Below the pieces are notes generated by a model. It saw nothing but the letters and a program-made list of their open reading frames with translations. It was not told the DNA's origin and did not search any database. From assembly GCA_963626085.1 (NCBI GenBank), contig CAVFVJ010000015.1:1-64000 (forward strand): a stretch of 64,000 bases of DNA, read 5' to 3'. The stretch is from Colivivens sp963626085 (GTDB lineage Bacteria; Bacteroidota; Bacteroidia; Bacteroidales; Bacteroidaceae). Each line of letters begins with the position of its first letter. Within the stretch, counting starts at the first letter, position 1. Shown here piece by piece: positions 6,828 to 16,042 of this stretch. Both the position numbers and the translations under genes were made by a program.

Positions 6828-9035
6828 ATGATACAGACAGTAAGGAAACGCGACGGACGTATTGTTGGTTTCAATGAAGAGAAAATCAAGGCAGCCATAA
6901 GGAAAGCCATGTTGACCACCGAAAAGGGTGAAGACGAAGCACTCCTACAGCGAATCACTGACAAGATTGCAATGCAGGGCAAGGAACAGATGAGTGTTGA
7001 GGACATTCAAGACATGGTGGAACTCGAACTCATGAAGAGTCCGCGTAAGGAAGTGGCGAAGAAATACATATCCTACCGCGACAAGCGCAACATTGCACGA
7101 CAGGCAAAGACACGCGACATATTCCTCGAAATCATAGAAGCGAAGAGCAACGATGTGACCCGAGAGAATGCCAACATGAACGCTGACTCACCTGCAGGAA
7201 TGATGATGAAGTTCGCGAGTGAGAGTACCAAACCGTTCGTGGATGACTATCTCCTTTCCGAAGACGTGAGAGAAGCAGTGAAGAAGAACTACCTGCATAT
7301 ACACGACAAGGACTATTATCCAACCAAGTCGCTCACCTGCGTGCAGCACCCTCTCAACCGTATCCTCACCGAAGGCTTCAGTGCCGGTCACGGAGAAAGC
7401 CGTCCCGCCAAGCGTATCGAGACAGCCAGTGTCATCGCCTGCATATCACTGGAGACAGCGCAGAACGAGATGCACGGAGGTCAGGCCATCCCTGCATTCG
7501 ACTTCTACATGGCACCCTATGTGCGCGCATCCTATATAGAAGAAGTAAAGAACGTGGAGCAGATGAGCGGTATGGATCTGCAAGAACTCTACAATGCCCC
7601 TATCAAAGACTACGTGTCGATGGATCTCACAGGACTGAGCGGTAAGGAGCGTGCCAAGCAACATGCCATAAACAGGACAGTGTCGCGTGTACACCAGGCG
7701 ATGGAGGCCTTCATCCACAACATGAACACCATACACTCACGCGGAGGCAATCAAGTGGTGTTCAGTAGCATCAACTACGGAACAGACACATCAGCCGAAG
7801 GTCGCTGCGTGATGAGGGAACTGCTCACCTCCACTTACAGAGGAGTAGGCAATGGATCGACCGCCATCTTCCCCATACAGATATGGAAGAAGAAGAGAGG
7901 AGTGAGCTACCTGCCCGATGACCCCAACTACGATCTCTACAGTCTGGCATGTAAAGTCACCGCGCGCCGTTTCTTCCCCAATTTCGTCAACCTCGACGCC
8001 ACATACAACTACCATGAGAAGTGGGACGCCAACGATCCAGAGCGTTACAAGTACGAGATAGCCACTATGGGATGCCGTACACGTGTATTCGAAAATCGTT
8101 TCGGAGACAAGACAAGCATAGGACGCGGAAACCTGTCCTTCTCCACCATCAACATAGTGAAACTCGCAATCGAATGCATGTCAGTAGAGAACTACGACGA
8201 CAGGATCAACGCCTTTTTTGCAAAACTCGACCACATGCTCGAACTGACAGCCAAGCAGCTTCATGAGCGGTTCCTTTTCCAAAAGACAGCGTATGCCAAG
8301 CAGTTCCAGTTGCTCATGTCCAAACTATGGATTGGAGCAGAAAGTCTGCAGCCGAACGACACCATAGAAAGCGTCATCAATCAAGGCACACTGGGTATTG
8401 GATTCATAGGACTCGCAGAGTGTCTTATTGCCCTCACGGGCCACCATCACGGAGAAGACCCGAAGAGTCAGGAACTCGGACTACGCATCGTAAGATACAT
8501 GTACGACTGTGCCAATCAGTTCAGCGAAAGGTATCAGCACAACTACTCCATCCTTGCCACACCGGCAGAAGGACTGTCCGGTCGCTTCACTAAATACGAC
8601 AGAAAGGAGTTTGGCATCATCAATGGTGTGACAGACAAGGAATACTACACCAACTCCAACCACGTGCCAGTGTATTACCACTGTAGTCCACGTCACAAAG
8701 CCGAGATAGAAGCCCCGTACCATGAACTCACGAGAGGCGGACACATCTTCTACGTAGAGATTGACGGAGACGCCACACACAACCCAGCAGCGATAATGAA
8801 CATAGTAGACCTCATGGACCGCTACAACATCGGCTACTGCTCAGTGAACCACAACCGCAACCACTGCATGGACTGCGGCTACGAAGATGCCACTGAAGGA
8901 CTGACCGTATGTCCACAGTGCGGAGGCACACATATAGATACCCTCCAGCGTATCACAGGCTATTTGGTAGGTACGACAGACAGGTGGAACTCAGGTAAAC
9001 TGGCAGAACTTCGCGACCGAGTAGTACACAAGTGA
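6828..9035 (+). CDS. nrdD: Anaerobic ribonucleoside-triphosphate reductase
   Basis: Class III ribonucleotide reductase, which makes deoxyribonucleotides from NTPs without oxygen using a glycyl radical. The 735-aa protein has an N-terminal ATP-cone (about residues 3-90, starting VRKRDGRIVGFNEEKI), the long catalytic barrel, and a C-terminal zinc site with two CxxC pairs (HCMDCG and VCPQCGG). The glycyl radical site is Gly711 in RITGYLVGT. It is followed by its activase nrdG after 1 bp. Length and motifs are normal. Confidence 0.98.
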   Translation: MIQTVRKRDGRIVGFNEEKIKAAIRKAMLTTEKGEDEALLQRITDKIAMQGKEQMSVEDIQDMVELELMKSPRKEVAKKYISYRDKRNIARQAKTRDIFLEIIEAKSNDVTRENANMNADSPAGMMMKFASESTKPFVDDYLLSEDVREAVKKNYLHIHDKDYYPTKSLTCVQHPLNRILTEGFSAGHGESRPAKRIETASVIACISLETAQNEMHGGQAIPAFDFYMAPYVRASYIEEVKNVEQMSGMDLQELYNAPIKDYVSMDLTGLSGKERAKQHAINRTVSRVHQAMEAFIHNMNTIHSRGGNQVVFSSINYGTDTSAEGRCVMRELLTSTYRGVGNGSTAIFPIQIWKKKRGVSYLPDDPNYDLYSLACKVTARRFFPNFVNLDATYNYHEKWDANDPERYKYEIATMGCRTRVFENRFGDKTSIGRGNLSFSTINIVKLAIECMSVENYDDRINAFFAKLDHMLELTAKQLHERFLFQKTAYAKQFQLLMSKLWIGAESLQPNDTIESVINQGTLGIGFIGLAECLIALTGHHHGEDPKSQELGLRIVRYMYDCANQFSERYQHNYSILATPAEGLSGRFTKYDRKEFGIINGVTDKEYYTNSNHVPVYYHCSPRHKAEIEAPYHELTRGGHIFYVEIDGDATHNPAAIMNIVDLMDRYNIGYCSVNHNRNHCMDCGYEDATEGLTVCPQCGGTHIDTLQRITGYLVGTTDRWNSGKLAELRDRVVHK

Positions 9036-9036
9036 T

Positions 9037-9522
9037 ATGCTGTCAGTAATCGACATATCAGAAGGCACATCCGTTGACGGACCAGGCCTGCGGACATCCA
9101 TCTATTTCGCAGGCTGCGTCCATCAGTGTCCTGGTTGCCACAACCCACAGACATGGGACATCAACCAAGGGAAGCCCACCAGCATCGATGACTTGCTGGA
9201 AGTGATAAAGTACAACGAGTTCCCGGTCACGTTCTCTGGTGGCGACCCCTTCTTCCAAGCGACTGAAGTGGCAGAACTGGCAAGGCGTATAAAGCAAGAG
9301 CTCAACCTCAACATATGGTGCTACACAGGATATTTGTGGGAAAACCTGTTGAAGCATGAGGAGTTCATGCCCTTACTCCAAAACATAGACGTGCTCGTGG
9401 ACGGACCATTTATCCAGGCACGCCGAGACATATCACTGCTCTTCCGGGGAAGCGGCAACCAACGGATTATAGACGTGCAGGAATCACTCAGAAAAAACGA
9501 GATTGTAGCAGCCAGATGGTGA
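9037..9522 (+). CDS. nrdG: Anaerobic ribonucleotide reductase activating enzyme (radical SAM)
   Basis: NrdG uses S-adenosylmethionine and a [4Fe-4S] cluster to generate the glycyl radical on NrdD. The protein is 161 aa. The radical-SAM cysteines are Cys27, Cys31 and Cys34 in CVHQCPGC, with the Cx3Cx2C spacing, and a SAM-binding SGGDPF motif follows. The N-terminal VDGPGLRTSIYFAGC is typical of activases. It starts 1 bp after the nrdD stop, so the two are almost certainly translated from one message. Confidence 0.97.
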   Translation: MLSVIDISEGTSVDGPGLRTSIYFAGCVHQCPGCHNPQTWDINQGKPTSIDDLLEVIKYNEFPVTFSGGDPFFQATEVAELARRIKQELNLNIWCYTGYLWENLLKHEEFMPLLQNIDVLVDGPFIQARRDISLLFRGSGNQRIIDVQESLRKNEIVAARW

Positions 9523-9541
9523 ATCTTCGGAAAGAATTCAC

Positions 9542-9549
9542 TACCTTTG
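9542..9549 (+). promoter_or_regulatory. Possible -7 box for engB
   Basis: TACCTTTG matches TAnnTTTG 17 bp before the engB start. No clear TTTG is seen 19-21 bp upstream, so engB may also be read from the nrdDG transcript. Confidence 0.4.
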
Positions 9550-9565
9550 CACAAAATCAACAGGA

Positions 9566-10186
9566 ATGAACATCAGATCTGCAGAATTCAAGATAAGTAG
9601 CCCACGAGTGGAGATGTGCCCTGACAGCAACCTCCCCGAATATGCGTTTATCGGAAGGTCGAACGTCGGCAAGTCGAGCTTGATAAACATGCTAACCGGA
9701 CGGAGCAAGTTGGCGATGACATCCAGCACCCCTGGCAAGACAATGCTGATCAACCATTTCATCATCAATGGCTCGTGGTACTTGGTGGACCTCCCCGGAT
9801 ATGGCTTTGCCTTACGCGGCAAGCGTGAGGTGGAGAACCTCAACCGAATGATAAGAGGTTACGTATTACGGAGAGAGCAACTCACCTGCCTTTTCTTGCT
9901 AATCGACATACGTCTTGAACCACAGAAGAAAGACCTTGAGTTCATACAATTCCTTGGAGAGAACGCTGTGCCCTTTGCCATTGTCTTCACCAAGGCAGAC
10001 AAGATCACGAAGAGCAAACAGGCAACCAACGTGCAGGCGTTCATGAATGTCATCTCCGAACAATGGGAAGAACTGCCGCCCTACTTCATTACCAGTGCGT
10101 CATCAAGGCATGGAAAGGACAAGTTGTTGGAATACATTGGCTCTATCAACAAAACGCTAAATGTGCAACAAAATAAACAAAGCTGA
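9566..10186 (+). CDS. engB: Ribosome biogenesis GTPase EngB (YsxC/YihA)
   Basis: EngB is a TRAFAC-class GTPase needed for assembly of the large ribosomal subunit. The 206-aa protein shows the P-loop GRSNVGKSS, the G3 motif DLPGYG, the G4 motif TKAD and a G5-like TSASS. It is slightly basic at the C-terminus. It lies 43 bp after nrdG and 68 bp before uxaA, with no functional tie to either. Confidence 0.96.
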   Translation: MNIRSAEFKISSPRVEMCPDSNLPEYAFIGRSNVGKSSLINMLTGRSKLAMTSSTPGKTMLINHFIINGSWYLVDLPGYGFALRGKREVENLNRMIRGYVLRREQLTCLFLLIDIRLEPQKKDLEFIQFLGENAVPFAIVFTKADKITKSKQATNVQAFMNVISEQWEELPPYFITSASSRHGKDKLLEYIGSINKTLNVQQNKQS

Positions 10187-10254
10187 GTAACGCTCAAACA
10201 GATAGACTTCTCCGATTTCCCACACGCCCCCAAGGAATTCAGAAATTCATAGAC

Positions 10255-11754
10255 ATGAAAACGATACGAATAAATCCAGAAGACAACGTTGCGGTAGCCA
10301 TAGAGCCACTGAAACGAGGCGACATAGTGAGAGTGGGAAGTGAGGAAATCCGCTTGACCTCAGACGTGCCAGCCGGACACAAGTTTCTGTTGACAGACCT
10401 AAAGACTGGGGAGAACGTCATAAAATACGGTTATCCAATCGGGCATCTGACCGAAGACCACAAGAAAGGAGACTTCATCTGCCATGACAATATAAAAACC
10501 AATCTAGAAGGATTGCTTGAGTACACTTACGAGCCTGTCGCCACAACCCAAACAGACGCTCCAGAGAGGGAAGACACCTTCATGGGTTTCAGACGGAAAA
10601 ACGGAGATGTAGGCATAAGAAACGAACTGTGGATAGTACCGACAGTGGGGTGTGTGAACGGAGTAGTCAACCAGTTGAAGGACATGATGACTGAAGAGAT
10701 ACGTGACCTTGGCGGCAGACAAGACATAAGAGTCGTTGCATACCATCACAACTACGGTTGCAGTCAACTGAGCGGTGACCACGAGAACACACGCAAGATA
10801 CTACGAGACCTGGTGCTCCACCCCAATGCGGGAGCAGTGTTGGTGGTAGGGCTCGGTTGTGAGAACAACCAACCCGACAAGTTCGAGGAGATGTTGGGCG
10901 ACTATGACAAAGAACGCATCCGTTTTTTGGTGACACAGAAAGTGCAAGGCGACGAGACAGACGAGGGTCTGAGGATTCTGCGAGAACTATATAATATAAT
11001 GTGTGACGACAAGCGGACAGAAATACCGATGTCGGAACTTAAGGTCGGGCTGAAGTGCGGAGGCAGCGACGGATTCTCTGGCATTACCGCAAACCCGTTA
11101 CTAGGAGTGTTCAGCGACTATATAGTCAGTCAGGGAGGAACGACAGTGCTCACCGAAGTACCAGAGATGTTCGGAGCAGAGACCATACTGATGAATCGTT
11201 GCCGCAACCGTTCCCTGTTCGACCAGACCGTAAGCCTCATCAATAACTTCAAAGAATATTTCCTCAGTCACGGAGAACCAGTGGGCGAGAACCCCAGTCC
11301 AGGAAACAAAGCCGGAGGGATAAGCACACTGGAAGAAAAAGCACTAGGTTGCACACAGAAATGCGGCAAGAGTGCCGTGGAAGGCGTACTGAGCTATGGA
11401 GACCGACTGCAAGTGAAGGGACTCAATCTGTTGAGCGCACCAGGCAACGACCTTGTGGCAAGTACCGCACTGGCAGCAGCCGGATGCCATATAGTACTGT
11501 TCACCACAGGTAGGGGTACCCCGTTCGGCACCTTCGTTCCAACCATGAAGATAAGCACCAACAGCAGTCTTGCAAAGAACAAACCCACATGGATTGACTT
11601 CAACGCAGGCACACTGGTTGAGGGGACATCGATGGATGAACTGGCAGACAAGTTCAGACAAGCAGTGATTGCCATTGCATCAGGTGAACCCACATGGAAC
11701 GAGAAAAAGAACTATCAGGAAATTGCCATCTTCAAGAATGGAGTAACACTATAA
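10255..11754 (+). CDS. uxaA: Altronate dehydratase
   Basis: UxaA converts D-altronate to 2-keto-3-deoxygluconate in the galacturonate isomerase pathway. The 499-aa protein joins an N-terminal SAF-like domain (about residues 1-90) to the large catalytic domain (GRRKNGDVGIR-type segment near residue 110, VGCVNGVVNQ, HNYGCSQ, and GLKCGGSDGFSGITANP). It corresponds to the full-length UxaA/GarD type. A HAD gene follows after 32 bp and uxaB lies further on. I saw no clear promoter in the 68-bp upstream gap. Confidence 0.95.
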   Translation: MKTIRINPEDNVAVAIEPLKRGDIVRVGSEEIRLTSDVPAGHKFLLTDLKTGENVIKYGYPIGHLTEDHKKGDFICHDNIKTNLEGLLEYTYEPVATTQTDAPEREDTFMGFRRKNGDVGIRNELWIVPTVGCVNGVVNQLKDMMTEEIRDLGGRQDIRVVAYHHNYGCSQLSGDHENTRKILRDLVLHPNAGAVLVVGLGCENNQPDKFEEMLGDYDKERIRFLVTQKVQGDETDEGLRILRELYNIMCDDKRTEIPMSELKVGLKCGGSDGFSGITANPLLGVFSDYIVSQGGTTVLTEVPEMFGAETILMNRCRNRSLFDQTVSLINNFKEYFLSHGEPVGENPSPGNKAGGISTLEEKALGCTQKCGKSAVEGVLSYGDRLQVKGLNLLSAPGNDLVASTALAAAGCHIVLFTTGRGTPFGTFVPTMKISTNSSLAKNKPTWIDFNAGTLVEGTSMDELADKFRQAVIAIASGEPTWNEKKNYQEIAIFKNGVTL

Positions 11755-11786
11755 CATGTAAGCATAGCACAACATAGACAAATACA

Positions 11787-12542
11787 ATGGACAGAAGTGA
11801 AATAAGAGAAGCACTGGAGAAATTCGCATGCAAAAACGGTTTTAGGCATTTCGATATGAAGACCATCATGTTCGACATGGACGGAGTATTGTTCAACTCC
11901 ATGCCCAATCATGCCAGTTCATGGCATAAAGCGATGGCATTTTTCGGTCTCGACCTGCCAGAAGACGAAGCATACATGCATGAAGGACGCACAGGAGCCT
12001 CCACCATCAATATCGTCACACAAAGGCAACTAGGAAGGAGTGCGGACGATGCCGAATGCGAAAAGATATACAAAAAGAAAAGTGAGTTCTTCAACCAATG
12101 TCCAGAGGCAAAACGCATGAACGGTGCATTGGAGACTGTGACAGCAGCCAAAGCTGCAGGCATCACACCGACTATTGTCACAGGCTCCGGTACAGCCAGT
12201 CTGCTGACACGTATCGAAGAGAACTTCCCCACCCTGTTCCGCAGTGACTGGATGGTGGCAGCCAAGGATGTAAAAATTGGTAAGCCCAACCCCGAGCCAT
12301 ACCTGATGGGCATGCGAAAAGCTGGAGGACTGACTCCACAACAAACGATGGTTGTAGAAAACGCCCCATTGGGAGTACAGGCTGGTGTAGCTGCAGGATG
12401 CTTCACCATAGCGGTCAACACAGGTCCCCTACCCGACTCTGCTCTCACAGACCAAGGGGCAGACTTGCTCTTCCATTCGATGACCGAACTCAGTCAGTAT
12501 ATCACAGACATCATCCACATGGCAAACCACTTGGACGAGTAG
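11787..12542 (+). CDS. HAD-family phosphatase, beta-phosphoglucomutase-like
   Basis: A haloacid-dehalogenase superfamily hydrolase of 251 aa. Motif I is FDMDGVLFNS, with nucleophile Asp30 and Asp32; motif II lies in VTGSGT; the motif III Lys is in KIGKPNPEPY; motif IV is in VVENAPLGVQAG. The cap-region sequence resembles sugar-phosphate phosphatases and beta-phosphoglucomutases. About 22 residues precede motif I, an extension I believe is usual in Bacteroidota relatives. Its place after uxaA suggests action on a hexuronate or sugar phosphate, but the substrate cannot be read from the sequence. Confidence 0.85.
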   Translation: MDRSEIREALEKFACKNGFRHFDMKTIMFDMDGVLFNSMPNHASSWHKAMAFFGLDLPEDEAYMHEGRTGASTINIVTQRQLGRSADDAECEKIYKKKSEFFNQCPEAKRMNGALETVTAAKAAGITPTIVTGSGTASLLTRIEENFPTLFRSDWMVAAKDVKIGKPNPEPYLMGMRKAGGLTPQQTMVVENAPLGVQAGVAAGCFTIAVNTGPLPDSALTDQGADLLFHSMTELSQYITDIIHMANHLDE

Positions 12543-12560
12543 TCTATAGGTAAAACTCGT
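12535..12560. terminator. Weak hairpin between convergent genes
   Basis: ACGAGT (12535-12540) pairs with ACTCGT (12555-12560) across the 1-bp gap between the HAD and trmN6 stop codons. The stem is short with a 14-base loop, so this is only a possible bidirectional terminator. Confidence 0.25.
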
Positions 12561-13263
12561 GTGTCAAAGCCGAATATGCAGCCGTGTACTTGTTATCGCT
12601 GTCACGCAAGACAAGTTCCGACAAATCCGTCTCACCCATATGGTGGCAGAAAGACAGCAGACTCCGTTTGAACGGTTTGCGTTCACTACCCCTCACGTCA
12701 CATCTGCGAGTCAGGAATAGTCCACTTACCGCTGCCATTCCTATAAAGTCATTGGCTACCGAATACGGAACAATGACAGACAGAGTTCCATCTGTACTTA
12801 ACAGTCGCGCTGCCCCCTCGATGAGTTGCTGGAACGGAAGTGAGGCAGAGTGCTTGGCAGCGTTCTTCTTGGGGTCTGGACAGAACGTGTCCTCTACATG
12901 GAAAGGAGGATTGCTCACAATAAGGTCATAAGAGAACTTGTTTGTCAGTGATGCGAACTGTATGAAATTGCACTGCACCACATCAATTCTTGAACAGAAA
13001 CATGAAGAAGCCACATTCTCCCTTGCTTGCAACACAGCAGACGCATCGATATCAACTGCTGTTATTTCAGCATCGCCAAACCGTTGTGCAAGCATAAGAG
13101 CGATAAGTCCGCTTCCCGTTCCCACATCCAGCACACGCAAATTACACTTGGACATAGCCGGTAGAGTCCATGCGCCCAGCAGGACACCGTCAGTCCCCAC
13201 TTTCAGTCCGCACTTGTCATGCCACACCTCAAACTGTTTGAATTTGAAAGAACCGTTTCCCAT
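12544..13263 (-). CDS. trmN6: tRNA1(Val) (adenine-37-N6)-methyltransferase
   Basis: A YfiC/TrmN6-type SAM-dependent methyltransferase that makes m6A37 in tRNA-Val. The SAM motif is VLDVGTGSGLIALML and the catalytic NPPF motif appears in SNPPFHVED. The family signature FKFKQFEVWHDKCGLKVG lies at the very N-terminus if the start is at 13263 (239 aa). A longer frame from 13293 adds ten residues, but a TAACTTTG -7 box at 13272-13279 lies between the two starts and favours the shorter one. It faces the HAD gene convergently. Confidence 0.85.
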   Translation of the reverse strand: MGNGSFKFKQFEVWHDKCGLKVGTDGVLLGAWTLPAMSKCNLRVLDVGTGSGLIALMLAQRFGDAEITAVDIDASAVLQARENVASSCFCSRIDVVQCNFIQFASLTNKFSYDLIVSNPPFHVEDTFCPDPKKNAAKHSASLPFQQLIEGAARLLSTDGTLSVIVPYSVANDFIGMAAVSGLFLTRRCDVRGSERKPFKRSLLSFCHHMGETDLSELVLRDSDNKYTAAYSALTHEFYL

Positions 13264-13271
13264 ATCGGGAA

Positions 13272-13279
13272 CAAAGTTA
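13272..13279 (-). promoter_or_regulatory. -7 box just upstream of trmN6
   Basis: Minus-strand TAACTTTG lies 8 bp before the preferred trmN6 ATG (13263). If used, the transcript would have a leader of only a few bases. The -33 position has no good TTTG. Confidence 0.4.
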
Positions 13280-13317
13280 CGAATAACCGTCAATTGAGAA
13301 TACTGTTCGAACGATTA

Positions 13318-13349
13318 TTTTTCAGTGTAAGAATTTATTCGTAATTTTG
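13318..13349 (+). promoter_or_regulatory. Likely promoter of uxaB
   Basis: TTTT (13318-13321), a 20-bp spacer and TAATTTTG (13342-13349) approximate the Bacteroidota consensus. The -7 box is full consensus and the -33 box has one mismatch. The leader to uxaB would be about 12 nt. Confidence 0.5.
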
Positions 13350-13367
13350 TAGACCGAAACACTTTAA

Positions 13368-14849
13368 ATGAACGAATTTATGAAAGCATTGAACCGACAG
13401 ACCGCTCCAAAGAGTCAGGCTCCAGAAAGAATCATCCAGTTTGGTGAGGGAAATTTCCTTCGTTGTTTTGTTGATTGGATTATCTACAACATGAACCAAA
13501 AGACGGACTTCAACTCCAGTGTAGTTGTGGTGCAACCCATCGAGAGAGGTATGGTAGACAGTCTGAACGGTCAGGACTGTATGTATCACGTAAACCTACA
13601 AGGAAGACTCAACGGAGAGGTCGTCAACTCGCTGACACGAATCGATTCGATAAGTCGTGCCCTCAATCCATACACCCAGCACCATGCTTTCATGGCGTTG
13701 GCAGACCAACCAGACATGCGTTTCGTCATATCCAACACCACCGAGGCAGGCATTGCTTTCGACCCGTCATGCAGACTGACCGACACGCCAGCCAGTTCCT
13801 ATCCAGGCAAGCTCACCCAACTGCTGTACCGTCGGTACAAGACCTTCGGAGGTGCAACAGACAAAGGACTCATCATCATGCCGTGTGAACTGATATTCCT
13901 CAATGGGCATCATCTGAAAGACTGCATCTATAAATATATAGAACTATGGAAAGAAGACCTTGGCAGTGACCATGACGGCTTCAAATCATGGGTCACCAAT
14001 TGTTGCTATGTCTGCGCCACGTTGGTTGACCGCATCGTGCCCGGGTTTCCACGTAAAGAAATCAAGCAGATTCAAGAGGAGGTCTGTTATGAAGACAATC
14101 TGGTTGTCCAAGGCGAGGCATTCCACCTATGGGTGATTGAAAAGCCAGAAAACATGTCGATAGAGAATCTCAAGGCAGAGTTCCCTGCAGAGAAGGCAGG
14201 GCTGAACGTGCTGATTACCGAGTCAGAAAAGCCATACCACGAGAGGAAAGTGACACTGTTGAACGGTCCACACACCGTACTGAGTCCAGTCGCCTATCTC
14301 AGTGGCATCGATATCGTACGTGACGCATGCAACGACCCCGTTGTAGGCAAATACATACATAAAGTACAATTCGACGAATTGATGCAGACACTCAACCTAC
14401 CGATGGACGAACTGCAGAAATTCGCCAGTGACGTACTGGAACGCTTCAATAACCCCTATGTAGACCATCAAGTGACAAGTATCATGCTCAATTCATTCCC
14501 GAAGTATGAGACACGCAACCTGCCAGGACTGAAGACCTACCTTGAGCGCAAGGGCACACTGCCACAGGGACTGGTATTCGGACTGGCTGCCATCATCACC
14601 TATTACAAAGGCGGCAAGAGAAGCGACGGATCTGGAATAACACCTAATGACAGTCCCGAGATTATGCAACTGCTGCAAGACCTGTGGACAACTGGCGACA
14701 CCATGAAAGTAGCAGAAGGAGTGCTGGCGTCAGACTTGATATGGCACGAAGACCTCAACATTATTCCAGGACTGACCAAGCTCGTGAAGGACGACCTCGA
14801 CAAGATACAGCAGTTGGGAATGATTGAAGCCGTCAAGACAATCCTCTGA
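13368..14849 (+). CDS. uxaB: Tagaturonate reductase (altronate oxidoreductase)
   Basis: UxaB reduces D-tagaturonate to D-altronate with NAD(P)H, the step before UxaA. The 493-aa protein belongs to the mannitol dehydrogenase family, with the N-terminal Rossmann segment IIQFGEGNFLRCFVDW and the conserved C-terminal catalytic domain around KVTLLNGPHT. The first ATG (13368) and a second in-frame ATG four codons later are both plausible. With uxaA and the pectate lyase it forms a hexuronate-use group. Fructuronate reductase UxuB is a related alternative. Confidence 0.92.
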   Translation: MNEFMKALNRQTAPKSQAPERIIQFGEGNFLRCFVDWIIYNMNQKTDFNSSVVVVQPIERGMVDSLNGQDCMYHVNLQGRLNGEVVNSLTRIDSISRALNPYTQHHAFMALADQPDMRFVISNTTEAGIAFDPSCRLTDTPASSYPGKLTQLLYRRYKTFGGATDKGLIIMPCELIFLNGHHLKDCIYKYIELWKEDLGSDHDGFKSWVTNCCYVCATLVDRIVPGFPRKEIKQIQEEVCYEDNLVVQGEAFHLWVIEKPENMSIENLKAEFPAEKAGLNVLITESEKPYHERKVTLLNGPHTVLSPVAYLSGIDIVRDACNDPVVGKYIHKVQFDELMQTLNLPMDELQKFASDVLERFNNPYVDHQVTSIMLNSFPKYETRNLPGLKTYLERKGTLPQGLVFGLAAIITYYKGGKRSDGSGITPNDSPEIMQLLQDLWTTGDTMKVAEGVLASDLIWHEDLNIIPGLTKLVKDDLDKIQQLGMIEAVKTIL

Positions 14850-14872
14850 ATAGGAATCAAGTATTCGACCCA

Positions 14873-15991
14873 ATGAAGAGAACCATTACATCAATCCTTT
14901 CACTGAGCATCTGCGTTGTCATGACAGCACAGATACCTGTAGACACGACGACCTTTGAGCCTATGTCGTGGCGCGAAGCATACAGACAGACAAAATACGA
15001 ATGGTTTGTAAGTAGACAGGCAAGAGCTGTAGCCGACAGTATCGTGAAATACCAGTTGCCAAGTGGAGGATGGGCGAAGAACCAAGACTGGGGACTCGGT
15101 CCTGACACCGTTTATATGGCTGAATGCATGGAGACAGGCATCGGATCTACTATAGACAACGGAGCGACATACAAAGAAATGGAGTTCCTTGCCAAGATGT
15201 ACTACTACACCAATATCATAGCATACCGTATTGCGTTTCTAAGAGGGTTGGACTACCTGCTTGAGATGCAGTACGACAATGGAGGCTGGCCACAGTTCTA
15301 TCCATCAAGAGGAGAAGGCAGCTATTCAGACCATATCACTTTCAACGACAATGCGATGATAAATGTCATGAAGTTTCTGCTTACAGTATCACACAATGAT
15401 GAGCCGTACGACATGCTGTGGTTAAAGGAAGAACAACGTCAGAAGTGTAAGGAAGCGTACGACAAGGGTGTGGAATGTATATTAAACTGTCAGATAATGG
15501 TAGACGGGCAACCAACAGTATGGTGTCAACAACACGACGAGAAGACACTTAAACCAGCACAGGGTCGAGCCTACGAACTGCCTTCATTCTGTGGTGCGGG
15601 TGAGTCAGTAGCCATCGTCAACCTGTTGCTCTCCATCGAAAACCCGTCAGAGAGAATCATGCTTGCTATCGACGGAGCCATACGCTGGTACGAAAACCAC
15701 AAGATTGAGGACAGAGCCATCGAACGGTTCACTAACGCAGACGGTAAGCCAGATTATAGGATAATAGAAAAGAAAGGCGCACCAGTGATGTGGGCACGGT
15801 TTTATGATCTGCTCAACGGAGAGCCCCTCTTCTGCGGTAGAGACGGCATTCCACACAAGAAAGTGGAAGAAATAGACTACGAAAGACGCAACGGATACAG
15901 TTGGTTCGGGACACAGCCAAAGAAACTCGTAGACATGTATGACGAGTGGTCTGCCCAAATGCTCGACAGGTATATCCTATACGACGAATAA
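14873..15991 (+). CDS. pelA: Exported pectate lyase, polysaccharide lyase family 10
   Basis: Cleaves polygalacturonate by beta-elimination to unsaturated oligogalacturonides. The 372-aa protein begins with a signal peptide (KRTITSILSLSICVVMTAQ) and continues as an alpha/alpha-toroid PL10 catalytic domain, with LPSGGWAKNQDW near residue 60, GGWPQFYPSR near residue 140 and HITFNDNAM near residue 155. No carbohydrate-binding module or lipobox is visible, so it is probably periplasmic. It starts 23 bp after uxaB, which links depolymerisation with catabolism of the released hexuronates. Confidence 0.9.
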   Translation: MKRTITSILSLSICVVMTAQIPVDTTTFEPMSWREAYRQTKYEWFVSRQARAVADSIVKYQLPSGGWAKNQDWGLGPDTVYMAECMETGIGSTIDNGATYKEMEFLAKMYYYTNIIAYRIAFLRGLDYLLEMQYDNGGWPQFYPSRGEGSYSDHITFNDNAMINVMKFLLTVSHNDEPYDMLWLKEEQRQKCKEAYDKGVECILNCQIMVDGQPTVWCQQHDEKTLKPAQGRAYELPSFCGAGESVAIVNLLLSIENPSERIMLAIDGAIRWYENHKIEDRAIERFTNADGKPDYRIIEKKGAPVMWARFYDLLNGEPLFCGRDGIPHKKVEEIDYERRNGYSWFGTQPKKLVDMYDEWSAQMLDRYILYDE

Positions 15992-16013
15992 GTTTAGATG
16001 ATAACAGGAAGGG

Positions 16014-16042
16014 CTGTCTTAAGTAGGCTACTGCCAAGACAG
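16014..16042. terminator. Two-part hairpin between pelA and the C11 protease gene
   Basis: CTGTCTT (16014-16020) pairs with AAGACAG (16036-16042), and inside it AGTAG (16022-16026) pairs with CTACT (16028-16032). The structure lies between convergent genes and covers the C11 gene's stop codon. It is a candidate bidirectional terminator. Confidence 0.45.
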
